Shown: one piece after another, positions 44,920-53,999 of the stretch | Position numbering within the stretch: position 1 is the stretch's first letter | Layout: each line of letters starts with the position of its first letter | DNA from: Bradyrhizobium sp. CCBAU 051011 | GTDB taxonomy: Bacteria; Pseudomonadota; Alphaproteobacteria; Rhizobiales; Xanthobacteraceae | Direction of reading: 5' to 3' | Assembly: GCF_009930815.1 (NCBI RefSeq) | Contig: NZ_CP022222.1 | Coordinates: forward strand, 7,668,501-7,732,500 | DNA length: 64,000 nt | Made by a program: the position numbers and the translations under genes | Notes under the pieces: model-generated | Seen by the model: the letters and a program-made list of their open reading frames with translations, nothing else | Told to the model about the DNA's origin: nothing | The model's database searches: none

Positions 44920-45411
44920 TCAGGCGGCGGCTTCGTAATTGACGGCTATTTCCGCAATCTTGGTCAGGATCTCGTCGGTCTTCTTTTCTTCGGCGAGTGT
45001 CTGGTCGATCAGCTTCACGGCCTGCGGATTATTGAGCTTGGTCGCCCAGGCTTTCAGCGTGCCGTAGCGGGAAATCTCGTAATGCTCGACCGCCTGCGCC
45101 GCAGCCAAGAGGCCGGCGTCCAGCGCTGGTGTGTCGGCGTACTCTTCCATGACCTCCTTGCCCTCGTCGATGATGCCCTCGATGGCATCGCATTTCTTGC
45201 CGCGGGCGGCCTTGCCGAGCAGTTCGAAGATCTTTTCCAGACGCTCGACCTGTCCCTCGGTCTCGTCCTGATGCTTTTCGAACGCAGCGCGCAGCTTGTC
45301 AGAATTGGCGGCCCTCGCCATTTTCGGCAGCGCCTTCAGGATCTGTTTTTCGGCGTAGTAGATGTCCTTGAGAGCATCCAGAAATAAATCGTTGAGGTCC
45401 TTCTCAGCCAT
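44920..45411 (-). CDS. Ferritin-like DUF892 (YciE/YciF-type) protein
   Basis: A 163-aa four-helix protein. Metal-ligand residues of the family are visible in LKDIYYAEKQILKALPKMAR, FEKHQDETEGQVERLEKIFE, AAQAVEHYEISRYGTLKAWA and LIDQTLAEEKKTDEIL. ATG 45411 follows GGAGGACG; the Met four codons earlier lies inside that site. The family is linked to general stress response in many alphaproteobacteria. Confidence 0.9.
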   Translation of the reverse strand: MAEKDLNDLFLDALKDIYYAEKQILKALPKMARAANSDKLRAAFEKHQDETEGQVERLEKIFELLGKAARGKKCDAIEGIIDEGKEVMEEYADTPALDAGLLAAAQAVEHYEISRYGTLKAWATKLNNPQAVKLIDQTLAEEKKTDEILTKIAEIAVNYEAAA

Positions 45412-45485
45412 GACGTCCTCCATTGATGGTGCGCTGACAACAGAGGGCCGCGTTAAATGGTTCCTAAAGCGAAGCGGCGAATGCG

Positions 45486-45938
45486 TCAGCCGCCGCTGGC
45501 CCCAAGGTCGATCAGCGCAATCCCGAGGTCGGCCCTCTTCCTGCGTCGAAGGGTCGCCGGCACCTCGGTCAGGACCACTTCGAGCGTAGGCCTCACCGTG
45601 CCCGCCAGAAGATGACCGCCGCGCGTCGAGCCATCGGCCAGCCCTAGCACGACATGGACATGGAGGCTGGGCTGGCCGTCATCGCCGTCAGCCACGTCCC
45701 CGAGCGCACTCAGGACCTCGCACTGCTCGCCGACTTCGATCTTGCGATAGCTTTTCGAGCCGATGTCGAACCATCCGACCGTCGCCCGTTCGAAGGCGCC
45801 GATCGCCGTCAGCGACGCCGCCGAAATTCCCGCTTCCCTGACGAACCGGGTGAGCGCGGCAAAGGCCTCCTCGCCCATGTCCAGAATGACGACGTGAACC
45901 TGCGCCTTATCGTCGGCAGCGATACGCTTGCTTTTCAT
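45486..45938 (-). CDS. PPC (DUF296) domain protein
   Basis: A 150-aa protein with the PPC fold: VHVVILDMGEEAFAALTRFV, SLTAIGAFERATVGWFD, SLHVHVVLGLADGSTRGGHL and TVRPTLEVVLTEV. The His pair in LHVHVVLG is the conserved, possibly metal-binding site. Bacterial members are stand-alone trimers of unclear function; plant homologues bind DNA with an AT-hook that is missing here. Confidence 0.88.
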   Translation of the reverse strand: MKSKRIAADDKAQVHVVILDMGEEAFAALTRFVREAGISAASLTAIGAFERATVGWFDIGSKSYRKIEVGEQCEVLSALGDVADGDDGQPSLHVHVVLGLADGSTRGGHLLAGTVRPTLEVVLTEVPATLRRRKRADLGIALIDLGASGG

Positions 45939-46332
45939 GGGTGACCTCGCCTTTGCAGTTGGGGTGCATTGGGCCTGGCGTGCGAAGTTCCATGACGATG
46001 CACCTCAATCGATTGTCCCGATCAATCGGCACTGTCTGACATCGTTCCCGGTCCACCGGGCCGAGCATCGTTGCGGCTCCGAGCCGGGAGGCCACCGTTG
46101 GATGGGCGTGCGCCTGCGCGCTGATTGCACTGCTTGGCTTCTGGCCCTATCCGGTCGGGCATCGCGTCCGCTCTGCGAGCCATCGGGCGATTTGAAACAC
46201 GGCAGGGAACGCCGATTGCGGAACATGTCCGGGAACTGAAACCTCACATCCGTTTGAAATGGAGCGATCACGATACCGGAACGGTGGCGGATGCCGGTCG
46301 TTGGCCCGACGTCACCATAACGGAGAAGAGTG
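45939..46332. other. 394-bp gap without recognisable gene
   Basis: Divergent spacer between the PPC gene and a secreted small protein. One plus-strand frame ends in a membrane-like stretch (ACALIALLGFWPYPVGHRV) but has no start codon after its upstream stop, so it may be a relic. Promoters for both flanking genes must lie here. Confidence 0.45.
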
Positions 46333-46683
46333 ATGAACTTGAAGTTCCTGACAGCAGCCGCAGTTCTGACGACCGCGATCGCGGCGCCTGCGCTGGCGCA
46401 GGATCGTCACGGAAGGTCGGATTCGATCCGCTCGCCGCAAACGCAGCAGCGAGTACACCATAGTCACAGCGGCTTCTGGCCCGGTGAAGTAGCCGCGGGC
46501 GTGGTGGGCGGCGCCATGGGCACGGCCGGCGCGATTGCGACCGCGCCGTTCCGTAACGACGTCTACGCCTATAACGACGGCTATTACGGGCAGCGTTACT
46601 ACGGCGGCTACAACAACGGATTTGTCTGTCAGCCCGGAACGGTGTTCCTGGGTGAGGACGGCCGCCGCCACATCTGTCAGTAA
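46333..46683 (+). CDS. Small secreted hypothetical protein
   Basis: A 116-aa protein with signal peptide KFLTAAAVLTTAIAAPALAQ. The mature part has a Gly-rich segment (EVAAGVVGGAMGTAGAIATA), a Tyr/Gly/Asn patch (YNDGYYGQRYYGGYNNG) and an end with two cysteines (FVCQPGTVFLGEDGRRHICQ). The last pattern recurs in the secreted protein at 56063 (VLCRQGAAAYIGQDRRRHPC). ATG 46333 is preferred to the GTG just before it. Confidence 0.8.
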   Translation: MNLKFLTAAAVLTTAIAAPALAQDRHGRSDSIRSPQTQQRVHHSHSGFWPGEVAAGVVGGAMGTAGAIATAPFRNDVYAYNDGYYGQRYYGGYNNGFVCQPGTVFLGEDGRRHICQ

Positions 46684-46706
46684 AAAAATAACGGCGTATA
46701 GCGACT

Positions 46707-46734
46707 GGAGGCGGCCCCTCGGCCGCCTCCTTTT
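46707..46734 (+). terminator. Rho-independent terminator
   Basis: GGAGGCGGCC, loop CCTC, GGCCGCCTCC, then TTTT. The stem is 10 perfect GC-rich pairs, 23 bp after the stop of the small secreted protein gene. Confidence 0.92.
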
Positions 46735-46770
46735 CGTCTCGGCGGGTCGAGACGTTCTGAATGATTACCG

Positions 46771-47034
46771 TCAGACCTTTTTACCGGGCGGATCGCCGCC
46801 CCGGTCGACCCTGCTCACGCGCTGGGCGCGTTCCTTGTCGCGGGGCTGTTCCTGCCCGCGCTCATCGCGCACGATACCCTGGTCCTTTCCCTTGTCCTTT
46901 CCCTTGGCGGGTGGTTCAGGCTCGGTCGCTTCGCGCTGCTGATCCTTGCCTTCTTGGACCAACAGCTCATCGCCGAGCATTTGCCCGATGATCTGTTTCG
47001 TCTGAGCCTCGGCTTTCTCGTGAAATTTACTCAT
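46771..47034 (-). CDS. Small hydrophilic hypothetical protein, CsbD-like N-terminus
   Basis: An 87-aa highly charged protein. The first 35 residues (FHEKAEAQTKQIIGQMLGDE, LLVQEGKDQQR) recall CsbD-type stress proteins; the rest is Lys/Asp/Glu/Pro-rich and likely disordered. AGGAGG lies upstream of the ATG. It points to stress protection, but with low certainty. Confidence 0.65.
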   Translation of the reverse strand: MSKFHEKAEAQTKQIIGQMLGDELLVQEGKDQQREATEPEPPAKGKDKGKDQGIVRDERGQEQPRDKERAQRVSRVDRGGDPPGKKV

Positions 47035-47204
47035 GGCAGCCTCCTGCCTATGAAAACGGCCTCAGGCCGCAATGTTTCCGCTTGCCCGCTGTCAGGAACT
47101 GCAACCCACCCACCCTTGAGGCCGGTTCCATCAAATGTAACAATCCGCGTACACGAGCCTTCATCGGGCGCGCATTCGCGCGACCCGTTGGCTCATGCTG
47201 GAAA

Positions 47205-48347
47205 TTATGATTGCTGCCTGGGTTTGGTGCCGATCAACCCCAGCAACGTTGCAGTCGCGATCATCGCCCCGATGCCACCGAGACTCAGTGCAATCTGCAT
47301 CGCAAGCCCGTTCGAGATCTCGAGCAGCGCCATGTGGCTGGCGAACGCCAACAGAACGCCGACGCAAAAGATTGGCAGCGAGTTCTGGCCACAGCGGATC
47401 GCGCCGCGCATCAATGGCGTCTGTAGCGCACGCCAATCTCGAGGCATGAGCCACGCCGCCAAAACCGCTATGGCCAAAAAATGCAGCAGTCGCAATGGAT
47501 CGAGATTCGATTTGTCCATTGGATATAGCAACTGCGATAGCGCTTGCGGGATCAGCGCTTGCAGCAGCCTGATGTGGGAGCTCAATACGATGACCAGGCT
47601 GAGGAGCAAATACAGGACGGCAAGTACCAGCGCCGTACGCGACATCACCCACGGTCTGACGTTCCTGTCCTCGATCATCCACCACGCGCCAAGCACGACG
47701 AGCAGCTGCCAGGCCAGCGGATTGAAGGCCCAGTTACCGTTCGGCCACGCCGGGACGGTCCAGCCGAACACATGCACCAGTGCATAGAGCGCCAACGAGG
47801 CGCCAAGCGTCACGTTCGGCGCCCGCAGCAGCAACCACAACAGAGGTGCGAACAAGAGGTGAAGAAGCACGAAGGCCGGCAATACGTCGGTATTGACCGG
47901 GCGGTATTGAAGTATCGCCGCGCGCGCGAGCATCTCGCCCGGATAGTCCAACAGAACGCGCGTATTGCTCTCGTCGGCGAGACGGCCGCTTCCTGCGAGG
48001 TGAACCAGGATGGCGCAGGCGAGCGTGAGCAGCAGAAATGCCGCATAAATGTCCCAGCTTCGCCGCAGCGTCCGGCGGATCACCCCGGTCCAGCCCTCGA
48101 ACCGTAATGCCTTACCGTAGGCTAGCGCGCAGGTTACGCCCGAGACAAACATGAATACTTCCGCGGCATCGCTCAAGCCGTAGTTCCGCAACGTCAGCCA
48201 GCTTCCGATGTTGTTTGGGACATGGTCAAGAAAGATGAACCACAGCGCAATGCCTCGGCAGGCATCTATTCGCAAGTCGCGGGCCTGGCTTTTCGGCTCC
48301 GGCAGCTTGCCGAACGTTAGTTTGGGGATGGTGGTTCGATCATGCAT
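47205..48347 (-). CDS. opgC: OpgC-type acyltransferase-like membrane protein
   Basis: A 380-aa integral membrane protein with about ten helices. It has OpgC landmarks: RDLRIDACRGIALWFIFLDH, GLSDAAEVFMFVSGVTCALA and HFLAIAVLAAWLMPRD. The family succinylates periplasmic glucans in other bacteria; members in rhizobia relate to cyclic glucan modification or osmoadaptation. Start at 48347 gives the normal length and begins shortly before the first helix. Confidence 0.88.
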   Translation of the reverse strand: MHDRTTIPKLTFGKLPEPKSQARDLRIDACRGIALWFIFLDHVPNNIGSWLTLRNYGLSDAAEVFMFVSGVTCALAYGKALRFEGWTGVIRRTLRRSWDIYAAFLLLTLACAILVHLAGSGRLADESNTRVLLDYPGEMLARAAILQYRPVNTDVLPAFVLLHLLFAPLLWLLLRAPNVTLGASLALYALVHVFGWTVPAWPNGNWAFNPLAWQLLVVLGAWWMIEDRNVRPWVMSRTALVLAVLYLLLSLVIVLSSHIRLLQALIPQALSQLLYPMDKSNLDPLRLLHFLAIAVLAAWLMPRDWRALQTPLMRGAIRCGQNSLPIFCVGVLLAFASHMALLEISNGLAMQIALSLGGIGAMIATATLLGLIGTKPRQQS

Positions 48348-48710
48348 CGTGGTTACCCCAAGCTGGCAAGATGAGCCTGCCGCTGGAGGCACTGGTGTGA
48401 GCTGCTTCACCTTCAAAAAATTATTCTTCGCGCTGTCACTTGAGGCCAATCTGCGCGCCAGCGTTGAGCGTTGTCGGCTTCGCACATGGTTGGTTGAGCC
48501 ACGCGATTTCGCAGAAGAGCACTGATCGGCCGCGTCATGACCGAGGGGATGCCGAACGACCGAAAGCCGATGCCGGCACCGTGACATCAAAGCCGTCGGC
48601 CAACGGCCTGCGCACGTGTTGAACTTCCAGCGCGTCGGCTCGCAGCGCTATTTCGATGCCGCGGATTTTTCGGGACGAACGCTTGGGCTGAAAGCGGAAG
48701 GTGAAAGCAG
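48348..48710. other. 363-bp gap without confident gene
   Basis: Upstream of opgC. A plus-strand open stretch near 48590-48740 reads VLNFQRVGSQRYFDAADFSG but has no credible start and no family I recognise. Otherwise nothing clear. Confidence 0.4.
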
Positions 48711-48736
48711 AAAACGGCGGGGAAATAAGCCCGCCG
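48711..48736 (-). terminator. Rho-independent terminator
   Basis: Read leftward: CGGCGGG, loop CTTATTTC, CCCGCCG, then TTTT. It lies 11 bp after the stop of the 59-aa gene at 48748-48927 and supports that gene being transcribed. Confidence 0.8.
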
Positions 48737-48747
48737 CATGTATCTGA

Positions 48748-48927
48748 CTATCCGATGCGCCAATGCCCCTTGTGGATGTCGAATTTCACCAGACCCTCGT
48801 CGCGCATCTTCAGAAGCAGGGATTGGCAGGCTTCCTCATTCGGGAGATTGGCGCGCCGCATGACTTGATACGTCTTGAGCGGCTTCTCGCGGAGCGCATT
48901 GAGGATATTCTCGCGATCTTTCAGCAT
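48748..48927 (-). CDS. 59-aa winged-helix-like small protein
   Basis: MLKDRENILNALREKPLKTY, QVMRRANLPNEEACQSLLLK and MRDEGLVKFDIHKGHWRIG form a compact helix-turn-helix plus wing pattern typical of small transcription regulators. It is followed by a terminator 11 bp downstream. No neighbouring operon is obvious; the next gene upstream, at 48967, is also leftward with 39 bp between. Confidence 0.72.
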   Translation of the reverse strand: MLKDRENILNALREKPLKTYQVMRRANLPNEEACQSLLLKMRDEGLVKFDIHKGHWRIG

Positions 48928-48966
48928 GACTGATGCAATCCAAAACTGGCGTTCATGATGAACCGA

Positions 48967-49203
48967 TCAGGCCACGACGAGTTTGATATGGCCGTCTTCA
49001 AGATTTCCCGCCGCGAGCGCGTCGCGCGCCATCTTTTCGATAACAGGCCAATTTGCGAGAAGATATTTTTGGGCCAGCGCCTTCGTCGGCAACCCGGTTT
49101 GCAGAATGCAGAGCTGCCGCGCGTTCCCGTTCGCGATCTGAAAGGACACCGCTTGCGGCCCCTCGACGGTCTCTTGTTCGGTGGGCTTGGCAGCTATCCG
49201 CAT
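48967..49203 (-). CDS. Small conserved hypothetical protein
   Basis: A 78-aa protein with AVSFQIANGNARQLCILQTG, LPTKALAQKYLLANWPVIEK and MARDALAAGNLEDGHIKLVV. The composition is well-structured and resembles Bradyrhizobium hypotheticals (from memory). It is co-directional with the 59-aa gene and possibly forms an operon with it. Confidence 0.65.
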   Translation of the reverse strand: MRIAAKPTEQETVEGPQAVSFQIANGNARQLCILQTGLPTKALAQKYLLANWPVIEKMARDALAAGNLEDGHIKLVVA

Positions 49204-49320
49204 CCGCTATTCGCTCTGAATTCTTGATTAAGGCAGCACTGTCGGGTCGACATCCCTGCCGCGACTTACGTTCGTTTCGGGCTGGTAGGCAATCAATCCA
49301 ATACGGTTGATCGACGGACG

Positions 49321-49464
49321 TCAATCAGCCTGGTCGTCCTCGACCTTCGAGCCTCTCGGCTTGGAGCTCGGTTGCGTGTTGCGGACCGCCTCGGCCAGCA
49401 TCAGACGCAACTCGTCCTTTGTCATCGGTGGTTGCCGCGTGGTCGATGATTTCCATTGTGCCAT
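49321..49464 (-). CDS. 47-aa hydrophilic small protein
   Basis: MAQWKSSTTRQPPMTKDELR, LMLAEAVRNTQPSSKP, ending DDQAD-stop. A central amphipathic helix sits between disordered ends. There is no strong ribosome binding site, and the overlapping frame on the same strand is longer but looks less protein-like. An internal start at MTKDEL is also possible. Confidence 0.45.
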   Translation of the reverse strand: MAQWKSSTTRQPPMTKDELRLMLAEAVRNTQPSSKPRGSKVEDDQAD

Positions 49465-49751
49465 AAGAGTCTATATGGGGTGCCCAAGTGACAGTTAAAG
49501 CCCCGGAACCGAGCACAACGTAGTCGCTTATACCGCGTCGCTCGCACCTTAATGTTTCGTGGCTGCTCGTTAGATCGTGAGCCCGATGTCGTTGTTCTTC
49601 CGCCTTCGCTCGTTGAGCTACGGCGGACAACTCGCTTTGCCCACCGCGCCGCGAGAGTGCGAAACGGTATTCACAGTCTCGCAATGACGCGGAAAGGCCG
49701 CGTTATACTGGATGCCCTGCCCTCGCCGGACAGGGCGAGGAAGCCCGACAA
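49465..49751. other. 287-bp spacer with repeat relic
   Basis: No gene seen. The stretch at about 49593-49690 (GAGCTACGGCGGACAACTCG and a terminal TCGCAATGACG) looks like a worn dispersed intergenic repeat of the Bradyrhizobium type, a weak resemblance only. Confidence 0.35.
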
Positions 49752-49779
49752 CAAAAACGGCGGGGAATGACCCCGCCGT
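49752..49779 (-). terminator. Rho-independent terminator
   Basis: Read leftward: ACGGCGGGG, loop TCATT, CCCCGCCGT, then TTTTTG. It lies 27 bp after the stop of the gene at 49807-50376. Confidence 0.88.
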
Positions 49780-49806
49780 CTTCAAATCAGTGATCACCGA
49801 ATGAAC

Positions 49807-50376
49807 CTACAGCATCCCCATATCCAGCATGCCCGGCAATTGCGCGAGCGGCAGCGCGGCGACGCCGACGAGCGTGGCGACCAGTGCTGCGAGCCTGCGG
49901 TTGCTGTGACGCTTGCCGCGCATCTGGCTGGCGATCCATTCCAGCACCTGGGTGTCGATATTGGCGGCCTTGGTCGGCGCCCAGCTCTCGATGTCGGTAT
50001 CGGGCGACAGCGCAACCGTGCGCGGCGGCACCGGCAGGCCGGACTCGGAGGCCGCATGGTGGGCGACCGCCTTGGCCAGCAGATCGTCGAAACGGCCGTC
50101 GTCGGTACGCTCCGCGGCGGCGTCGCTGATTTCGAACAGCGCTTCGATTTCGGCGCGGCTCACCGGCTGATGCTCGACCGCGCTCACGGTCAGGATGCGC
50201 GCGCACCAGGCGGCGTCATCGGCGTCGAGCGCGCGGGAGAAATGGATACGGCCCCGGGTCGTGGGCCCCTCGCCGGTGATCACGCCGTCGCGCACGATGG
50301 TGAGCGCATGCGCGGCGGTCTTGCGGCAGGATGGTTCAAGGGATGTTTCAGCGGCTACAGCCGTCACGGCAGACAT
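49807..50376 (-). CDS. Hypothetical protein with C-terminal membrane anchor
   Basis: A 189-aa protein that looks like a degenerate or shortened DUF2336-type helical protein: GRIHFSRALDADDAAWCARI, ILTVSAVEHQPVSRAEIEAL and GRFDDLLAKAVAHHAASESG. One hydrophobic stretch lies at the end (LAALVATLVGVAALPLAQLP). ATG 50376 is used; an upstream TTG is less likely. The DUF2336 suggestion is weak. Confidence 0.72.
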   Translation of the reverse strand: MSAVTAVAAETSLEPSCRKTAAHALTIVRDGVITGEGPTTRGRIHFSRALDADDAAWCARILTVSAVEHQPVSRAEIEALFEISDAAAERTDDGRFDDLLAKAVAHHAASESGLPVPPRTVALSPDTDIESWAPTKAANIDTQVLEWIASQMRGKRHSNRRLAALVATLVGVAALPLAQLPGMLDMGML

Positions 50377-50838
50377 AGTTGCACTTCTCAATTTCAATTT
50401 CAGCCCAGCATTTCCATACCGGGCATGAACGAGCGGTTAACGATTCGAAACTCGCATTTCGAGATTTTTACATGGTTGCCAATTGGTCGCTGTGAGGTTG
50501 GTCACGGTTCAGCGAAAGCCCCCTCGGGTGCAAAGCGGCCCGGGGTGATGCGGGCGATAAAAGGCAATATCGGGGCAGGCAAGGCAGAAAAGTGGAAGAG
50601 CTTTTGAAAAGATCGAGATCAAACAAAAGGATGGCCTGGAAAACTGACGGAGCCCGTTCAAATACGGAGTGAGAGCTTCTTTTCGTCGAAGAGGCGCCGA
50701 CCAAAAGAAGATGCTAGGAGTTCCGGGCTCGCGGAGAAGGATCTCACCTTTTGCGCGAACCTGTTCACTTAACCCGTTCACAGTCCTATAATCTTAAAGA
50801 CAAATTCCCCTGTAAGTTGAATAACATGAGGTGAAATC
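50377..50838. other. 462-bp divergent spacer
   Basis: Between the leftward anchored protein and the rightward peroxiredoxin. Short leftward frames (about 80-90 codons) are present without good start sites and are not called. Promoters for both genes are expected here. The 60 bases before the peroxiredoxin are AT-rich. Confidence 0.45.
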
Positions 50839-51498
50839 ATGGCACTCCAGATTGGCGCAACCGCCCCCGATTTCGAAGCCCAGACCACGGAAGGAAAAAT
50901 CAAATTCCACGACTGGATAGGCAATAGCTGGGCGCTCCTGTTCTCGCACCCGAAGGACTTCACGCCGGTTTGCACCACCGAACTCGGCGCTCTCGCGAAG
51001 TTGAAGCCGGAATTCGACAAGCGCGGCGTCAAGCTGATGGGCCTGAGCGTCGATCCCGTCGACCGGCATGCGAAGTGGTCGGAGGACATCCAGGAAACGC
51101 AAGGCGCCGCGCCGAACTATCCGATGATCGGCGACATCGATTTCAACGTCTCCAAGCTCTACGACATGCTGCCGGCCTCGACCTCGGGTGATCCGCTCAC
51201 ACGTACGCCCGCCGACAACCAGACGGTCCGCAACGTGTTCGTCATCGGTCCGGACAAGAAGATCAAGCTGGTGCTGGTCTATCCAATGACCACGGGCCGC
51301 AACTTCGCGGAAATCCTGCGCGCGATCGATTCTCTGCAGATGACCGCCAAGCATCGCGTCGCGACGCCGGCCGACTGGAAACAGGGCGAGGATGTCATCA
51401 TCGCGGGCTCGGTATCCGACGACGAGGCGAAGACGATCTACCCGGCCGGCTGGAAGGCGCCGAAGCCCTACATCCGGATCGTGCCGCAGCCGAAGTGA
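50839..51498 (+). CDS. 1-Cys peroxiredoxin (Prx6 type)
   Basis: A 219-aa thiol peroxidase. The peroxidatic Cys45 is in HPKDFTPVCTTELGALAKL; no other cysteine exists, so it is a true 1-Cys enzyme. Prx6-class landmarks are PNYPMIGDIDFNVSKLYDML and LRAIDSLQMTAKHRVATPAD, with a C-terminal AhpC-TSA extension (GWKAPKPYIRIVPQP). It detoxifies hydroperoxides in the cytosol. AATAACATGAGGTGAAATC precedes the start. Confidence 0.96.
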   Translation: MALQIGATAPDFEAQTTEGKIKFHDWIGNSWALLFSHPKDFTPVCTTELGALAKLKPEFDKRGVKLMGLSVDPVDRHAKWSEDIQETQGAAPNYPMIGDIDFNVSKLYDMLPASTSGDPLTRTPADNQTVRNVFVIGPDKKIKLVLVYPMTTGRNFAEILRAIDSLQMTAKHRVATPADWKQGEDVIIAGSVSDDEAKTIYPAGWKAPKPYIRIVPQPK

Positions 51499-51513
51499 CC
51501 GCGTAGCCGCTGT

Positions 51514-51606
51514 CGTAGGGTGGGCACAAAGGCGCACTTCGCGCCGTGCCCACCATCAAGAGCGGCGCACGTAGCGGTGGGCACGCCGCGCTTTGCCCAC
51601 CCTACG
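51514..51606. repeat. Intergenic inverted-repeat element
   Basis: CGTAGGGTGGGCACAAAGGC at the left pairs with GCGCTTTGCCCACCCTACG at the right, with an internal GCGCCGTGCCCACC repeat. It lies between two convergent genes and probably works as a bidirectional terminator. It is a dispersed-repeat type rather than a gene. Confidence 0.85.
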
Positions 51607-51622
51607 GCGTCGCCATGATGAA

Positions 51623-52024
51623 CTAGGCTTTCGCCGCAACCCAATCCGCCACGAGCAATCCGGCGGTCGACGCGACCGCCGTCACCAACGAACCCCACGC
51701 GACATCCACGATCGCCACCGGCCAGCTCCAGTGCTTGAGCAGCGCCAGCGATGTCAGGTCGAAGGTCGCGTAGCAGAAGAAGCCGAACAGCGCGCCATAG
51801 AGCAGCGTCGATTGCGAGCTTGCCCCTGCCCCGCCGCTGACGAAGATCACAGTGCCGGCGACGTAGAGAAGATAGAACAGGATCGCCGGCACGAGTTTGA
51901 CCTCGCCCAGCATGTTGCCGACCTCTGAGGTGAAAAACCCCTTGGCGACCACGCCAAGGAACAGGAAATCGGCCGGGACGATGACCGACAGCGCCACCAG
52001 ATAGATCACGGCATATCGGTTCAC
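51623..52024 (-). CDS. DUF2177 membrane protein
   Basis: A 133-aa protein with four predicted helices: VIYLVALSVIVPADFLFLGV, LVPAILFYLLYVAGTVIFVS, LLYGALFGFFCYATFDLTSL and a last one ending in LLVADWVAAKA. GTG 52024 is chosen since TGGAGG stands seven bases upstream and the length is normal for the family. Function unknown. Confidence 0.88.
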   Translation of the reverse strand: MNRYAVIYLVALSVIVPADFLFLGVVAKGFFTSEVGNMLGEVKLVPAILFYLLYVAGTVIFVSGGAGASSQSTLLYGALFGFFCYATFDLTSLALLKHWSWPVAIVDVAWGSLVTAVASTAGLLVADWVAAKA

Positions 52025-52131
52025 GGGAAGCCTCCAGCCCGCCAACGAGGGGCAATCATTCGCAGTAGAGGCAAACTACGAACGCGGAGACTTCAGGTTT
52101 CAGCGGCGGCGTCATGCGCCGCCGCAATGGC

Positions 52132-53868
52132 TCAGGCGGCGCGGACGCGATCGAGGAATTTCTCGACCTCGGCCTTCAGGTGCAGGCTCTCACTCGAAAG
52201 ATTCTGCGCGGAGGCAAACATCCGGCTCGACGTCTCGCCGGTCTCCTCGGCGCCCTGCGCGGCGTTGCGGATATTGGCCGCGACGTCGGCCGTGCCGCTC
52301 GCCGCTGCGCGAACGCTCTGGGCGATGTTCTGGGTCGCGCCGCGCTGCTGCTCGACCGCCGCCGAGATCGAGGTGGCGATATCGCTGATGCGCTCGATGG
52401 TCTGGCCGATCGCCTTGATCGCGCTGACCGACTCTTCGGTCGCAAGCTGCATGCTGCCGATCTGGCTGGAAATCTCCTCGGTCGCCTTCGCGGTCTGGCC
52501 GGCGAGGCTCTTGACCTCCTGCGCCACCACCGCGAAGCCGCGGCCGGCGTCGCCTGCCCGCGCCGCTTCGATGGTGGCGTTGAGCGCAAGGAGATTGGTC
52601 TGCTCGGCGATCGAGGTGATCAGCTTCACCACGTCGCCGATCCGCGCGCCGGCTTCGGACAGTTCGTTGATGCGCTGGTCGGTGGCGACCGCCTGCTTGA
52701 CGGCGTCGGCCGCGATCCCGTTCGACTCCTGCACGCGGCGGGTGATTTCCGCGATCGAGCTGGAGAGTTCGTCGGAGGCAGCCGCCGCGGTGCGGACGTG
52801 CTCGGATGCGGTCTCGGAAGCGCCGGCCGACTTGCCGGAAAGGCCGGCAGTTGTCCGTGCGGTCTCGGTGAGTTGCCGCGCGACGCGCTCGAATTCACCG
52901 GAGGAGGTCATTACCTTGTCGATGATGCCGCCGACGCTGGCCTGGAACTCGTCAACGAAGCCGCGCAGCTCGGCCTTGCGCTGATCGGCGGAAGCAACGG
53001 CTGCCGCTGTCTGCTCGTCGCGCATGCGGCGGCGTTCGGCCGAATTGCTCTTGAAAACGGCGATGGTCCGCGCAATCTCGCCGATCTCGTCCATCCGGTC
53101 GTCAAAGTCGATCTCGACATCGGCGTTGCCGTTGGCGATCGCCGTGATCGAGGCCGTGACCGAGGTCAGCGGCTTGGTCACCCGGCGCACCAGCACCATG
53201 GTCAGCAGCATCACCAGCAGCGCGGCAATGCCGGCGGCGATCGCCATGTTCTGAATGGCATGCGACAGCATGGTCTCGTAGTGCGCCATCGGAATACCCA
53301 CATAGAGAAGCCCGATCACCTTTCCGGCCGCATTCACGATCGGGTAGTAGGCCGTCATGAAGGTCTTGCCGAACAGCGTTGCCGGTCCCTTATAGGCATC
53401 GCCGCGGCGGACCACCGCCTGGCCGGGGTGGTCGGGGGCAAGCTGGGTGCCGACGGCGCGGTCGCCGTTCTCCTTCTTCACATTGGTGGTGCGGCGCACG
53501 AACTGGTTGCTCGCCTCGTCATAGACGAACAGCGTCGCGTTGCCGCCGGTATAGCCCACCGCGCGGTCGACGATCGCGTGGTCCTTGAATTCGGGCATCT
53601 TGGGAATTTCGGCGCGGACGACGGCCCCATCCCTGATGGTGATCTTGGCATCGCCGTAGGTCTCGGCAAACGCCAGACCCAGCGTGCGCAGGTTGACCTC
53701 GATGTCGCGCAGCGCGCGATCGCCGAACTCGGAGGTGAGTGACCAATGGGCTGCGCCCACAACCAACCCGGTATTGACCGCGATCAGCAGGATGGCGGAA
53801 ATGACAGCCTTGGTACCGAGGCGCAGCTTGAGCGCCGGCAGAAACTTTCCAATGGATCGCGTGGTCAT
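52132..53868 (-). CDS. Methyl-accepting chemotaxis protein
   Basis: A 578-aa chemoreceptor. Helix 1 lies at about residues 17-38, then a single-Cache-like periplasmic domain (about 45-205; [20 protein letters not shown]) and helix 2 at about 212-234. HAMP follows at about 235-290 ([20 protein letters not shown]). The signalling domain has the hairpin tip [20 protein letters not shown] and [15 protein letters not shown]. It ends FLDRVRAA without an NWETF-type CheR-docking pentapeptide. ATG 53868 is preferred over a longer start 22 codons upstream. No che genes are nearby. Confidence 0.93.
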   Translation of the reverse strand: MTTRSIGKFLPALKLRLGTKAVISAILLIAVNTGLVVGAAHWSLTSEFGDRALRDIEVNLRTLGLAFAETYGDAKITIRDGAVVRAEIPKMPEFKDHAIVDRAVGYTGGNATLFVYDEASNQFVRRTTNVKKENGDRAVGTQLAPDHPGQAVVRRGDAYKGPATLFGKTFMTAYYPIVNAAGKVIGLLYVGIPMAHYETMLSHAIQNMAIAAGIAALLVMLLTMVLVRRVTKPLTSVTASITAIANGNADVEIDFDDRMDEIGEIARTIAVFKSNSAERRRMRDEQTAAAVASADQRKAELRGFVDEFQASVGGIIDKVMTSSGEFERVARQLTETARTTAGLSGKSAGASETASEHVRTAAAASDELSSSIAEITRRVQESNGIAADAVKQAVATDQRINELSEAGARIGDVVKLITSIAEQTNLLALNATIEAARAGDAGRGFAVVAQEVKSLAGQTAKATEEISSQIGSMQLATEESVSAIKAIGQTIERISDIATSISAAVEQQRGATQNIAQSVRAAASGTADVAANIRNAAQGAEETGETSSRMFASAQNLSSESLHLKAEVEKFLDRVRAA

Positions 53869-53999
53869 AACGAGAAATCCCCCAAAACCGAGCCCAATCT
53901 GCCGCGTTTTGCTTACGATCGCCTTAATGGGCACAACTCAGGGAAAATACTGATAAGGCTCATGAAATTTACACGTGCATGGCGACCAAGCGCTCTACC

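Noticed and set aside
52114..53742. A 542-codon plus-strand frame opposite the chemoreceptor
   Set aside because: Antisense shadow; the minus strand has canonical HAMP and MCP signalling domains.
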